19,176 bases of DNA from Treponema sp. UBA4232 (lineage in GTDB: Bacteria > Spirochaetota > Spirochaetia > Treponematales > Treponemataceae). This document shows, in pieces, positions 6,301 to 14,575 of the stretch (position 1 is its first letter; each line of letters begins with the position of its first letter). The translations under genes were made by a program, and so were the position numbers. The stretch is taken from NCBI GenBank assembly GCA_002396325.1, contig DGXM01000071.1, forward strand, positions 20,309 to 39,484, in the 5' to 3' direction. The notes beneath the pieces are model-generated. The model searched no databases, was not told where the DNA came from, and saw nothing but the letters and a program-made list of their open reading frames with translations.

Positions 6301-8007
6301 ATGGAAAAATCACTTGAGCAATTAGCGGGATGCTTTGAACATTCCATTGTTTTACAAGACGGTATTACAGCTGCGGCCGATACAGACATTCAGGCTGCAA
6401 ATAAAACTCTCATAAATAATCTTGTGTTCGACAGCCGCGAAGTGAAAAACGGCTCGCTTTTTTTTGCGCTCCCGGGCACACACACCACAGGAAACAGATT
6501 CATCGCACAGGCCATTGAAAACGGAGCCTCCGCCGTAATCTTCCAGGACAACTTCGATGAAAACGACAAAGCATCAATCAATGAAGCACTGAAAAAAACA
6601 GAAAAAAAGGTCGTGTTCATAAAAGTTGAAAACGCAAGATTTGCAATGTCTCCCGTAGCCTCTGCGTTCTACGACAATCCCTCATCAAAACTTGTAGTCT
6701 ACGGTGTCACAGGAACCGAGGGAAAATCATCCACAGTGGCATTCATCTGGCAGCTTCTGCGTCTTGCAGGATTCAAGGCAGGCTTCATTTCCACAGTGCA
6801 GTATTCTCTTGGCGGTGAAGCGGTCAACAATCCCCAGCACCAGACGACCCCCGAAGCCCCCATCGTGCAAAGAGAACTTTACGAAATGCTCAGAAACGGA
6901 TGCACGCACGCTGTCGTCGAATCATCCTCACACGGTCTTTCAGTGCGTACAAACAGACTTGGAGACGTACTCTTTGACTGCGGTGTTTTTATGAACGTGA
7001 CTCTTGAGCATTTGGAATTCCACGGAACATACGAGCAGTACAAATCAGACAAAGCAAATCTTTTCCGCGCCCTCGACAAGCATGACCACGAAAAAATCAT
7101 TGCAGGCGTAAAGACAAAAGTCCCATCTTTCGGAATCGTAAATCTTGAGGATCCTGCAGCCGCTTATTTTTCTTCCTGCACAAAGAAAAAAGTCGTTGGA
7201 TTCACCACCGAAGGAAAAGCAGGAAAACAGGCCGGTGAAGAGGAATCCTCCGCAAAGCCGCTCCCCCGCATTCCGGAAGATATGCCGTACCTTTCAGCAA
7301 GAAACATTGCCTCGGCCCGCTTTGGTCTCACATTCAGCATCCACCGCTACGAAGACCATTCATCGCTTCAAAACGAAAACCGCGTAATCCACGTGAAGGC
7401 TCCACTGCCGGGTGCATTCAACGCATACAACATCATGGCCGCCCTTCTTGCAGTCCACGGAACAACTGGAAAATCCCTTGAAGAACTTGCCGCACTTGCC
7501 GAAAAACTCACTCCGGTAAAAGGACGCATGACCGTCATCGACATGGGGCAGCCCTTCGAAGTGATTGTTGATTACGCACACACACCTTCATCGTTTGAAA
7601 CAATTTTCCCGCCCGTCAGAAAAAGATGCACGGGAAAGATGATCTGCCTCTTCGGTTCAGGTGGTGAACGGGATATAAAAAAGAGACCGCTTCAGGGAGA
7701 AATTGCAGCCCGTTTCTGCGACACAGTAATTCTCACAGACGAAGACCCGCGCGGCGAAGACAGTATGGAGCTTCTTGAGATGATTGCAGTCGGAGCCAGA
7801 AAAGAAGGAAAGCAGGACGGAAAAAATCTGTTCTTCATTCCCGAAAGGCCAAAGGCAATCAGGCAGGCATTTTCACTTGCCCAAAAAGACGACATCGTTC
7901 TGCTCTTGGGGAAGTCGCATGAAAACTCAATCATCTACAAAGACCACGTGATGCCCTACGATGAAATTGATGAAGCAAAAAAAGCTCTCAAAGAAATGGG
8001 ATTTTAA
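6301..8007 (+). CDS. murE: UDP-MurNAc-L-Ala-D-Glu : diamino acid ligase (MurE)
   Basis: MurE is the ATP-dependent cytoplasmic ligase that adds the third (diamino) residue to UDP-MurNAc-L-Ala-D-Glu. The 568-residue protein has the three Mur domains: N-terminal DSREVKNGSLFFAL, central ATPase with P-loop GTEGKSST (138-145), substrate block QTTPEAP, VESSSHGL, and the carbamylated Lys in YKSDKANLF (K251). The C-terminal domain has DYAHTP, GSGGERDIKKRP and GKSHEN. Deviations: GTEGKSST replaces the usual GTNGKTT/ST, EHLEFH (236-241) replaces DHLDxH, and the amino-acid-selecting motif is EDPR (481-484) rather than DNPR. An insertion of roughly 50 residues near 295-345 helps explain the length (usual about 490). 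Arg484 is kept, as in DAP-type enzymes. Treponemes are reported to carry L-ornithine at this position, so ornithine is a plausible substrate. First gene of the murE-ddl-murD-helicase run. Confidence 0.92.
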   Translation: MEKSLEQLAGCFEHSIVLQDGITAAADTDIQAANKTLINNLVFDSREVKNGSLFFALPGTHTTGNRFIAQAIENGASAVIFQDNFDENDKASINEALKKTEKKVVFIKVENARFAMSPVASAFYDNPSSKLVVYGVTGTEGKSSTVAFIWQLLRLAGFKAGFISTVQYSLGGEAVNNPQHQTTPEAPIVQRELYEMLRNGCTHAVVESSSHGLSVRTNRLGDVLFDCGVFMNVTLEHLEFHGTYEQYKSDKANLFRALDKHDHEKIIAGVKTKVPSFGIVNLEDPAAAYFSSCTKKKVVGFTTEGKAGKQAGEEESSAKPLPRIPEDMPYLSARNIASARFGLTFSIHRYEDHSSLQNENRVIHVKAPLPGAFNAYNIMAALLAVHGTTGKSLEELAALAEKLTPVKGRMTVIDMGQPFEVIVDYAHTPSSFETIFPPVRKRCTGKMICLFGSGGERDIKKRPLQGEIAARFCDTVILTDEDPRGEDSMELLEMIAVGARKEGKQDGKNLFFIPERPKAIRQAFSLAQKDDIVLLLGKSHENSIIYKDHVMPYDEIDEAKKALKEMGF

Positions 8008-8038
8008 AAATTATTTTTTATAGCACAGGAGAAATAAA

Positions 8039-9172
8039 ATGAATGTTGTTTTGATATACGGCGGCCGCTCAGGCGAGCACGAGATTTCATTGGTAAGCTG
8101 TTCGGCAGTGGCAAGAAACATTTCCGAAAAGCATAATGTCAAACTCATTTCCATAGACAAAGACGGAAGATGGTATGCACAGAAAGATTCAGTGCTTGCA
8201 GATTTGAAAAGCAATCCCCGCGCAATGCTCGAAATCAATGCCGATGAAAAAATGCGTGTGTCGGTAATCCCCGGCGGTGGAAAAAACGGAGCCTTTGTTG
8301 CAGACGGAAATGTCATTCCCAGCGATGTCGTGTTCCCCGTTCTCCACGGCACTTACGGTGAAGACGGAACCATCCAGGGACTTCTGGAAATGGCAAACGT
8401 TCCCTACGTGGGCTGCGGAGTGTTTGCATCGTCCGCCACGATGGACAAAGTGCATACAAAAATCCTCTGGGAAAAAGCAGGTCTTCCTGTGGTTCCGTAC
8501 ATCTGCATCACACGCGCCGATGTGAATGACAGCAAACGCTACGACTCCCTCGTACAAAAAGCAATCGACACCCTGCACTTCCCCCTTTTCGTAAAGCCGT
8601 GTTCTGCGGGTTCAAGCGACGGTGCATCAAAAGCCACAAACGAAAGAGAGCTTTCATTCGCTCTTATGGATGCCTTCCAGTGGGACAACAAGGTTCTGAT
8701 TGAAAAATCAATTGATGCACGCGAAGTGGAATTTTCCGTCACAGGAAATTCAGTCACCGCGGATTCTTCGAAACCCGTCACAATGCTCAGAGCATACGGC
8801 CCCGGCGAAATTGTTCCCAAGCACATGTTCTACGATTACGATGCAAAATACAACGACCCCGACGGCGCAGAACTCAAGATCCCGGCACTCCTCGATGACG
8901 ACAAATTGAACTACCTCTGCGAAATCGCAAAAAAAGCATATACCGCCGTTGACGCATCCGGTCTTTCACGCGTGGATTTTTTCATTGACCGCAACAACGG
9001 GGAAATATATCTGAACGAAATCAACTCGATCCCGGGTTTCACAAGCATAAGCATGTTCCCGAAACTCTGCGACAGCGACGGACTTCATTTCACCGAACTT
9101 ATCGACTATCTTTTCGAAGAAGGCATTGCCCGGTTTGAAGCAAAGGAGATTTTAAAGACAAGCCGTCAATGA
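8039..9172 (+). CDS. ddl: D-alanine--D-alanine ligase
   Basis: Ddl joins two D-alanines with ATP to make the terminal dipeptide of the peptidoglycan stem, in the cytoplasm. The 377-residue ATP-grasp protein shows GGRSGEHEISL near the N terminus, then VLHGTYGEDGTIQGLLE and the ATP-binding VKPCSAGSSDG. It also has the omega-loop YDYDAKY, whose Lys-Tyr pair is typical of D-Ala-D-Ala rather than D-Ala-D-Lac ligases. The C-terminal metal-binding block is SRVDFFID...YLNEINSIPGFTSISMFPKL. Start: AGGAG (8027-8031) lies seven bases before the ATG. It follows murE by 31 bp with no terminator, so the genes are presumably one transcript; murD follows. Confidence 0.95.
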   Translation: MNVVLIYGGRSGEHEISLVSCSAVARNISEKHNVKLISIDKDGRWYAQKDSVLADLKSNPRAMLEINADEKMRVSVIPGGGKNGAFVADGNVIPSDVVFPVLHGTYGEDGTIQGLLEMANVPYVGCGVFASSATMDKVHTKILWEKAGLPVVPYICITRADVNDSKRYDSLVQKAIDTLHFPLFVKPCSAGSSDGASKATNERELSFALMDAFQWDNKVLIEKSIDAREVEFSVTGNSVTADSSKPVTMLRAYGPGEIVPKHMFYDYDAKYNDPDGAELKIPALLDDDKLNYLCEIAKKAYTAVDASGLSRVDFFIDRNNGEIYLNEINSIPGFTSISMFPKLCDSDGLHFTELIDYLFEEGIARFEAKEILKTSRQ

Positions 9173-9200
9173 CAGAATGGAACCTCTGAAAAAACTCGGC

Positions 9201-9220
9201 TTTTCAAGGCGACTTGAAAA
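9201..9220. other. Perfect 8-bp hairpin with GCGA tetraloop between ddl and murD
   Basis: TTTTCAAG-GCGA-CTTGAAAA forms a perfect stem capped by a GNRA-class tetraloop. It is not followed by a T tract, so it does not look like an intrinsic terminator. It may be an RNA-processing or stability element in the 87-bp ddl-murD gap. It also lies within an 18-codon ORF (9177-9233) that has no nearby ribosome binding site. Confidence 0.4.
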
Positions 9221-9259
9221 CGCGGGGGTCTAAATTAAAAAAGATTACGGGAGGAAAAA

Positions 9260-10858
9260 ATGGAACCATACGTTTACCCTGAAGGATGTGTATTCAAATC
9301 ACTTTCCGACATTGCGGGAAAAAAAATAACGGTAATGGGACTTGGTTTGAACGGAGGCGGAGAGGCCTGTGTGAAATTCTTTTTGAAACACGGAGCCACC
9401 GTCACCGTTACAGACATGAAAAGCGCAGAACAACTTATGCCCACGCTCAAACGGCTTGCGGAAGATTCCGCCATTGACAAGACAAGGCTTTCATATGTTC
9501 TGGGTCAGCACAGGATTGAGGATTTCGAAAATGCCGACTGCGTGATAAAAAATCCGGGAGTAAAAATTCAGGGAAACAAATATCTCGCCGCCGCAAAAGC
9601 AATTGAAACCGACCTGAGCATTTTCCTTCATTTCACAAAAGCACCGATTATCGCCGTAACAGGAAGCAAGGGAAAAAGCTCCACCGTCAGTGCAATCCAC
9701 TACGGACTTCTGGGAGCAGGTTTCCAGTCTTACCTTGGCGGCAACATCACGGTGAGTCCCCTCACTTTTTTGGAAAAGACAAACGGAATGACACCGGTTG
9801 TGCTTGAGCTTTCAAGTTGGCAGCTTGCAGATTTGCGCGGAAGAAAAGTTCTGAAACCGAAGATTGCAATCATAACAAAAATCGTTCCGGATCATCAGAA
9901 CTGGTACGGTGACATGGACTCCTACGTTGCGGACAAAAAACTCATCTACGAAAATCAGACCAAAGATGACTACACAATTGTTGATTTCGACCCCGATGAT
10001 TACCTGAATGAGACCGCATCTCCAAAACTTGGATGCAGATGCTGGGGAGATGTTTTTGCTTCCGAGACCAACGGCACAGTTCTTCGCTACAGCAAAAAGA
10101 TGCTTCCGAAAAATGTGTTCGGAGTTTTCCAGCAGCAGGAAAATAATGAAACAATTGGATACGCACAGCTTCCCGATTCACTTTTGAGCAATGCAACCCT
10201 CGAACGAAAAGAGACAAAAGAAAAAGTCATGGGCAAACTCAAAGTCCCCGGCGAACACATGAAGACCAACGTTTTGAATGCGGCGCTTGCACTCACCCTG
10301 ATGCGCATAGCACCAGAGTTGATCACAAACACTCTCTCCGCCTGGACAGGCATTCCTCACAGACTTGAGCAATTCTTTTTCGCAAACAGCGCAAGCAATA
10401 AAATGAAAGTCGTGTTCTACAATGACACCTGCGCAACAGTTCCCGAAGCGGCTGTCGCGGCGGCAAAAGCATTTGAACGCAGCATCATTTTAATCTGCGG
10501 CGGCACAGACAAAGACCTTGACTTCAAACCGCTTGCTGATCTTTTGTGCGGAAAAAGAGACCGTAGTTATTTACCGAAAAAAGTTTATCTTCTTGCCGGC
10601 ACCGGTACGGACAAACTTATTTCAATTCTGAATGAAAACCACGGACGGTACAGCGGTCCTTATGCGAATCTCACAGAACTGCTTGAATCGCTCAAAGAAG
10701 ATCTTGAATCTCCGCAGGCTGAAAGAGTATTCGGCTACACTCCGGGCGAAGACCCGCTTCCTGTTGTTTTTTCACCAGGAGCCACTTCATTCGGAATGTT
10801 TGCAAATGAATTCGACCGCGGAGACCAATTCAAAAAAGAAGTCCGCAAGATATTTTAA
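9260..10858 (+). CDS. murD: UDP-MurNAc-L-alanine : D-glutamate ligase (MurD)
   Basis: MurD adds D-glutamate to UDP-MurNAc-L-Ala in the cytoplasm, the step before MurE. Evidence: an N-terminal Rossmann-like domain (KITVMGLGLNGGGEACVKFFLKHGATVTVTD) and P-loop GSKGKSST (135-142). The substrate motif ELSSWQL and the block PDHQNWYGDMDSYVADKKLIYENQ, with its carbamylation-site Lys, follow. Then come GEHMKTNVLNAALAL, PHRLEQF, NDTCATVPEAAVAA (family: NDSKATNP), CGGTDKDLDF and the C-terminal SPGATSFGMFANEFDRGDQF. At 532 residues it is about 80 longer than typical MurD; the extra length appears spread over the middle region near residues 240-320 and the C-terminal domain. GGGAGG (9249-9254) with five-base spacing sets the start. 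It lies between ddl and the helicase gene, all on the plus strand. Confidence 0.93.
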   Translation: MEPYVYPEGCVFKSLSDIAGKKITVMGLGLNGGGEACVKFFLKHGATVTVTDMKSAEQLMPTLKRLAEDSAIDKTRLSYVLGQHRIEDFENADCVIKNPGVKIQGNKYLAAAKAIETDLSIFLHFTKAPIIAVTGSKGKSSTVSAIHYGLLGAGFQSYLGGNITVSPLTFLEKTNGMTPVVLELSSWQLADLRGRKVLKPKIAIITKIVPDHQNWYGDMDSYVADKKLIYENQTKDDYTIVDFDPDDYLNETASPKLGCRCWGDVFASETNGTVLRYSKKMLPKNVFGVFQQQENNETIGYAQLPDSLLSNATLERKETKEKVMGKLKVPGEHMKTNVLNAALALTLMRIAPELITNTLSAWTGIPHRLEQFFFANSASNKMKVVFYNDTCATVPEAAVAAAKAFERSIILICGGTDKDLDFKPLADLLCGKRDRSYLPKKVYLLAGTGTDKLISILNENHGRYSGPYANLTELLESLKEDLESPQAERVFGYTPGEDPLPVVFSPGATSFGMFANEFDRGDQFKKEVRKIF

Positions 10859-10876
10859 CCGCAACCGGAGGACAGG

Positions 10877-13800
10877 ATGAACGAAGACAAAGAACTTTAT
10901 GATGAGCTTGTAAAATTAAGACAGCACATAAAAGACACGAGCACATCAGAGCGCACACCCGCAGTCTGCACTGACGAGGTTCTTTCAGAAATCGCGAATC
11001 TTGTTCCCGTAAAACTTTCCGATTTTGAAAGCATTCCAGGCGTGGGAAAAGCATTTATAGAAAATTACGGCGAGCAGTTTCTCCGCGTAATCAACCGCCA
11101 TGAAAGAAACACGCAAGGCAGCGGAATACGCAAAGTCACAATCAACAAATCCGTTTCCACCACACTTAAGGAACTTGAGAAAAAACTCGTAAACATCAAC
11201 AAGCGCAATCACCTGCTTTACATGCCGAAACTTCAAAGCAAATACGCCGTTGATCTTTTCAGCGGCAATTACGATGCCCGCGACATTCTGCTGGGAACAG
11301 GAAAAAAAATTGAAGTTGCAAATCTGAAGGATGAACAGAAATTCAAAAAAATCACTTCGCTTTTGCGTTCAACAAACAGACTCCTCCGCGAGAAAGGACA
11401 AAACAATCTTTTCATCGCATACCCGTTTGTAAAAGGAACTTTGCCGGGTGAAAACTTTGATGTGAGATGTCCGCTTGCACTTTTTCCTGTAATCGAAGAA
11501 CGAAGTCCCACAAGCATTAAACTTTCCCTTGACCGTTCCCGCGATGCTCTTTACAACACCACTTTGATTTTGGCTTATCAGAAGACGAACGGTCTCAACA
11601 CACCTTTGCCGCCGGAAGAAATAGAAGACACAAGCCGCGAAACATTTCTTGAAAGCATAAAAACCTTTTACAAAAACTCCGACCTTGAGATTCAGTCTGA
11701 AGAAAGCGAAAATGAAATGCATGCCTTCACTGACTACACGGCTGAATCATTCCCAAAATTTTCTCCGGGAGATCTTTTTCTTGAAAACTCGATTGTAATC
11801 GGAAACTTTCCAATCTGTTCATCTTCCATACAAAAGGATTTTCAGAAGATTGCGGAAGACGGAAACATCAACACGCTTTTAAACGACCTTCTTTCAACGG
11901 ATGATGAAGCTTCGGCTAGAAACGAAACTCCGATTTGCGAATCCGCACTTCATTACATAAACGAATTGAACAGTTCTCAGGAGAAGGTTTTAAATGACCT
12001 GAACACAACTGACGAACTTGTGGTTGAAGGTCCTCCCGGAACAGGAAAATCCCAGACAATCACAAGTCTCATTTCACAGGCAGCCTTAGGTGGAAAGACA
12101 GTTCTGATGGTTTCAGAAAAAAAGACCGCTCTTGACGTTGTCTATTCCCGTCTTGGTGAATTGTCCAAATATGCACTCATAATTGACGATGTGAACAACA
12201 AAAATCTTTTCTATTCACAGATGCAGAAAATCGTCAACATTCCAGAAGTAAAAACAAACGCACCAACGACCGATTCAAGTGAAGAAAAATTTTCCATTGA
12301 AATTGACACGCAGATTTCACATCTTGAAAAAATTGCAAAGACCCTTTACACAAAAGATGATTTTGGAATCGAACCATACAAACTATATTTGAAATGCCCC
12401 CGCAAAGATTTTTCAAAGACCGAACAATTACAACGCGAGAAAACACTCAACGAAACGGTAAATCCTCTGATACTTTCAATGGATTACGACACTCTTGTCA
12501 AATGCCAAGAGATTTTTTCAAATGAGGAAAATGTAAACCGCACGAACACTTTCACTCAGTTCGACAAAACCTTTCCGTGGCTTTCGAAGATGAATTCCAC
12601 GCTTACTGATTTTGACACTCAGCATCTTGAATCACAATGGCAGAATCTTGTGATGAAAATTGAAGAACATAATAAAAAGAATTTCTTCGCAAGACTTTTT
12701 GAAAGCGGTAAAATCAAAAAAGAAATCAGGGAATTTGCAAAGCCGTATTTCACGGAAACAAACAAAGAGATTGTAAATCTTCTTATGAAAAAGCCCTCCG
12801 ACTTTACCGAAGGACAGAAACATTACACCGAATACGTTTCCCTGAAACCGCACTATGACAGTCTTTCAGAAAAAGAAAAACTGTTTTTTGCCTCAATGCA
12901 AAACTCGCGGCATCTGTGCAACAATTCTCTTCTTGAGGCCGCAAAAGAAATTGTATTCTTCTCGCTTTACAAACACCTTATGGATTTCGAGGCTACTCAC
13001 CGGGACTCACTTTTGCAGATTGAAAATTTCCCCGAGACAATCAGAACCATTTCCAATGACATCCAAAAGAAGACAAAACTCACACGCGAACATCTTGAAC
13101 AAGTGCTTTACGGAAATCTTTCCATGCTCACTCAGTCCAAACGTAAAAACGACATCTTGAGAGCAATCGATTCAAAACGCAAAATGAGTGTGAACAAATT
13201 CATAAGCAAATTCGATTTCGAACTTTTCAAGGCAATCAAGATTTGGCTTCTCACACCCGAAGTCGTCTCCGAAATCATTCCCCTGCAGATTGGAGTTTTC
13301 GACCTTTTGATTTTTGACGAAGCTTCCCAGCTCTATGTGGAAAAGGGACTTCCCTCAATCCTCCGTGCAAAAAAAGTCGTTGTCGCGGGTGACCAAAAAC
13401 AGCTGCGTCCTTCAAGTCTTGGCACCGGAAGAATCACCATTGACGAAGACAGTCTTGATGAAGACGAAGAAATTTCAGCCGCTCTGGAAGAAGAAAGTCT
13501 ATTGGATCTTGCAAAATACAAATACAAAGATACGCTTCTGAATTTTCACTACCGGTCCCGATATGAAGAATTGATTGCCTTTTCGAATTATGCGTTCTAC
13601 AACGGGAAACTTTACGTCTCGCCGAACATCACAACTCCAGACACTCCTCCGATTGAAATGCACAAAATGGAGAAAGCCGTTTGGGAAAACCGACAGAACA
13701 AAGCAGAAGCGGAATACATTGTTTCCCTTTTGAAGAATATTTTTGCCACACGGCAAAACAGGGAGACAATCGGAATCATCACATTCAATACAAATCAGCG

Positions 13801-14575
13801 TGACTTAATAGACGACCTGATTGACAAGGAATGTCTGCAGGATGAAGAGTTCGACAAACTCATCCGTGAGGAAACCGTGCGCACAAAAGACGGAGAAGAC
13901 ATCGGTCTGTTCGTGAAGAATATTGAAAATGTGCAGGGAGATGAAAGAGACATAATCATCTTCTCGATTGGATATGCAAAAAACGAAAGCGGAAAATTTA
14001 TTCAGAACTTCGGCTGGCTGAATCAGTCAGGAGGCGAAAACAGACTCAATGTTGCAATCAGCCGGGCAAAACAGAAAGTGCATGTGGTGGTAAGCTTCGA
14101 CCCGTCCACGCTGAATGTGGACAACACGAAGAATCCCGGTCCCGCAATCTTGAAGAAGTATCTTGAATATGCAGATGCGGTGAGTTCAAAAAATACAGAC
14201 AAGGCGAAACAGATTCTTCTTTCATTCACAGATAACGAGGAAAAATCTGAAAAAGAAAATGCCGAATCAGAGCAGCTTTATATGGATTCCATTTCCAATG
14301 CACTTAAAGAAGAAGGAATTGAATTTGACAGAAACGTGGGAATCGGCGGATACACGATTGACTTTGCAATAAAGAAAGACAGGAAATACGTGCTTGGTCT
14401 TGAGTGTGATTCGCGTCTTTACAAAAATGCGGCAAGTCCGAGAGACCGTGATTATCACAGACAGAAATATCTTGAAAACCGGGGATGGAAGCTGCACCGT
14501 ATCTGGGCATCATCGTGGTGGAAAAATCCTGATGCGGAGATACAGAAAATCACTGATATTTTTGACGCGCTTTAA
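10877..14575 (+). CDS. HRDC/DUF4011-like SF1 helicase with C-terminal Vsr/MTES_1575-like nuclease
   Basis: This 1232-residue protein combines nucleic-acid binding, helicase and nuclease modules. Residues about 5-75 look like an HRDC domain (LYDELVKLRQ...SDFESIPGVGKAFIENYGEQFL). Residues about 95-240 resemble DUF4011. The helicase core follows: Walker A GPPGTGKS (385-392, K391), a long helical insertion at about 430-780, motif II DEAS (D814-E815), motif III GDQKQLRP (from 838), NFHYRSRYEEL, and motifs V/VI VQGDERDIIIFS and RLNVAISRAKQ (R1056, R1063). The C-terminal domain has the PD-(D/E)XK-type residues D1162 (TIDFA) and E1176-C-D1178, then RDRDYHRQKYLENRGWKLHRIW, as in Vsr/MTES_1575 nucleases. 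The usual ECDG...YH is ECDS...YK. All catalytic motifs look intact. GGAGG (10867-10871) sits five bases before the ATG, 18 bp after murD. Likely role: phage defence or DNA repair; unproven. Confidence 0.85.
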   Translation: MNEDKELYDELVKLRQHIKDTSTSERTPAVCTDEVLSEIANLVPVKLSDFESIPGVGKAFIENYGEQFLRVINRHERNTQGSGIRKVTINKSVSTTLKELEKKLVNINKRNHLLYMPKLQSKYAVDLFSGNYDARDILLGTGKKIEVANLKDEQKFKKITSLLRSTNRLLREKGQNNLFIAYPFVKGTLPGENFDVRCPLALFPVIEERSPTSIKLSLDRSRDALYNTTLILAYQKTNGLNTPLPPEEIEDTSRETFLESIKTFYKNSDLEIQSEESENEMHAFTDYTAESFPKFSPGDLFLENSIVIGNFPICSSSIQKDFQKIAEDGNINTLLNDLLSTDDEASARNETPICESALHYINELNSSQEKVLNDLNTTDELVVEGPPGTGKSQTITSLISQAALGGKTVLMVSEKKTALDVVYSRLGELSKYALIIDDVNNKNLFYSQMQKIVNIPEVKTNAPTTDSSEEKFSIEIDTQISHLEKIAKTLYTKDDFGIEPYKLYLKCPRKDFSKTEQLQREKTLNETVNPLILSMDYDTLVKCQEIFSNEENVNRTNTFTQFDKTFPWLSKMNSTLTDFDTQHLESQWQNLVMKIEEHNKKNFFARLFESGKIKKEIREFAKPYFTETNKEIVNLLMKKPSDFTEGQKHYTEYVSLKPHYDSLSEKEKLFFASMQNSRHLCNNSLLEAAKEIVFFSLYKHLMDFEATHRDSLLQIENFPETIRTISNDIQKKTKLTREHLEQVLYGNLSMLTQSKRKNDILRAIDSKRKMSVNKFISKFDFELFKAIKIWLLTPEVVSEIIPLQIGVFDLLIFDEASQLYVEKGLPSILRAKKVVVAGDQKQLRPSSLGTGRITIDEDSLDEDEEISAALEEESLLDLAKYKYKDTLLNFHYRSRYEELIAFSNYAFYNGKLYVSPNITTPDTPPIEMHKMEKAVWENRQNKAEAEYIVSLLKNIFATRQNRETIGIITFNTNQRDLIDDLIDKECLQDEEFDKLIREETVRTKDGEDIGLFVKNIENVQGDERDIIIFSIGYAKNESGKFIQNFGWLNQSGGENRLNVAISRAKQKVHVVVSFDPSTLNVDNTKNPGPAILKKYLEYADAVSSKNTDKAKQILLSFTDNEEKSEKENAESEQLYMDSISNALKEEGIEFDRNVGIGGYTIDFAIKKDRKYVLGLECDSRLYKNAASPRDRDYHRQKYLENRGWKLHRIWASSWWKNPDAEIQKITDIFDAL

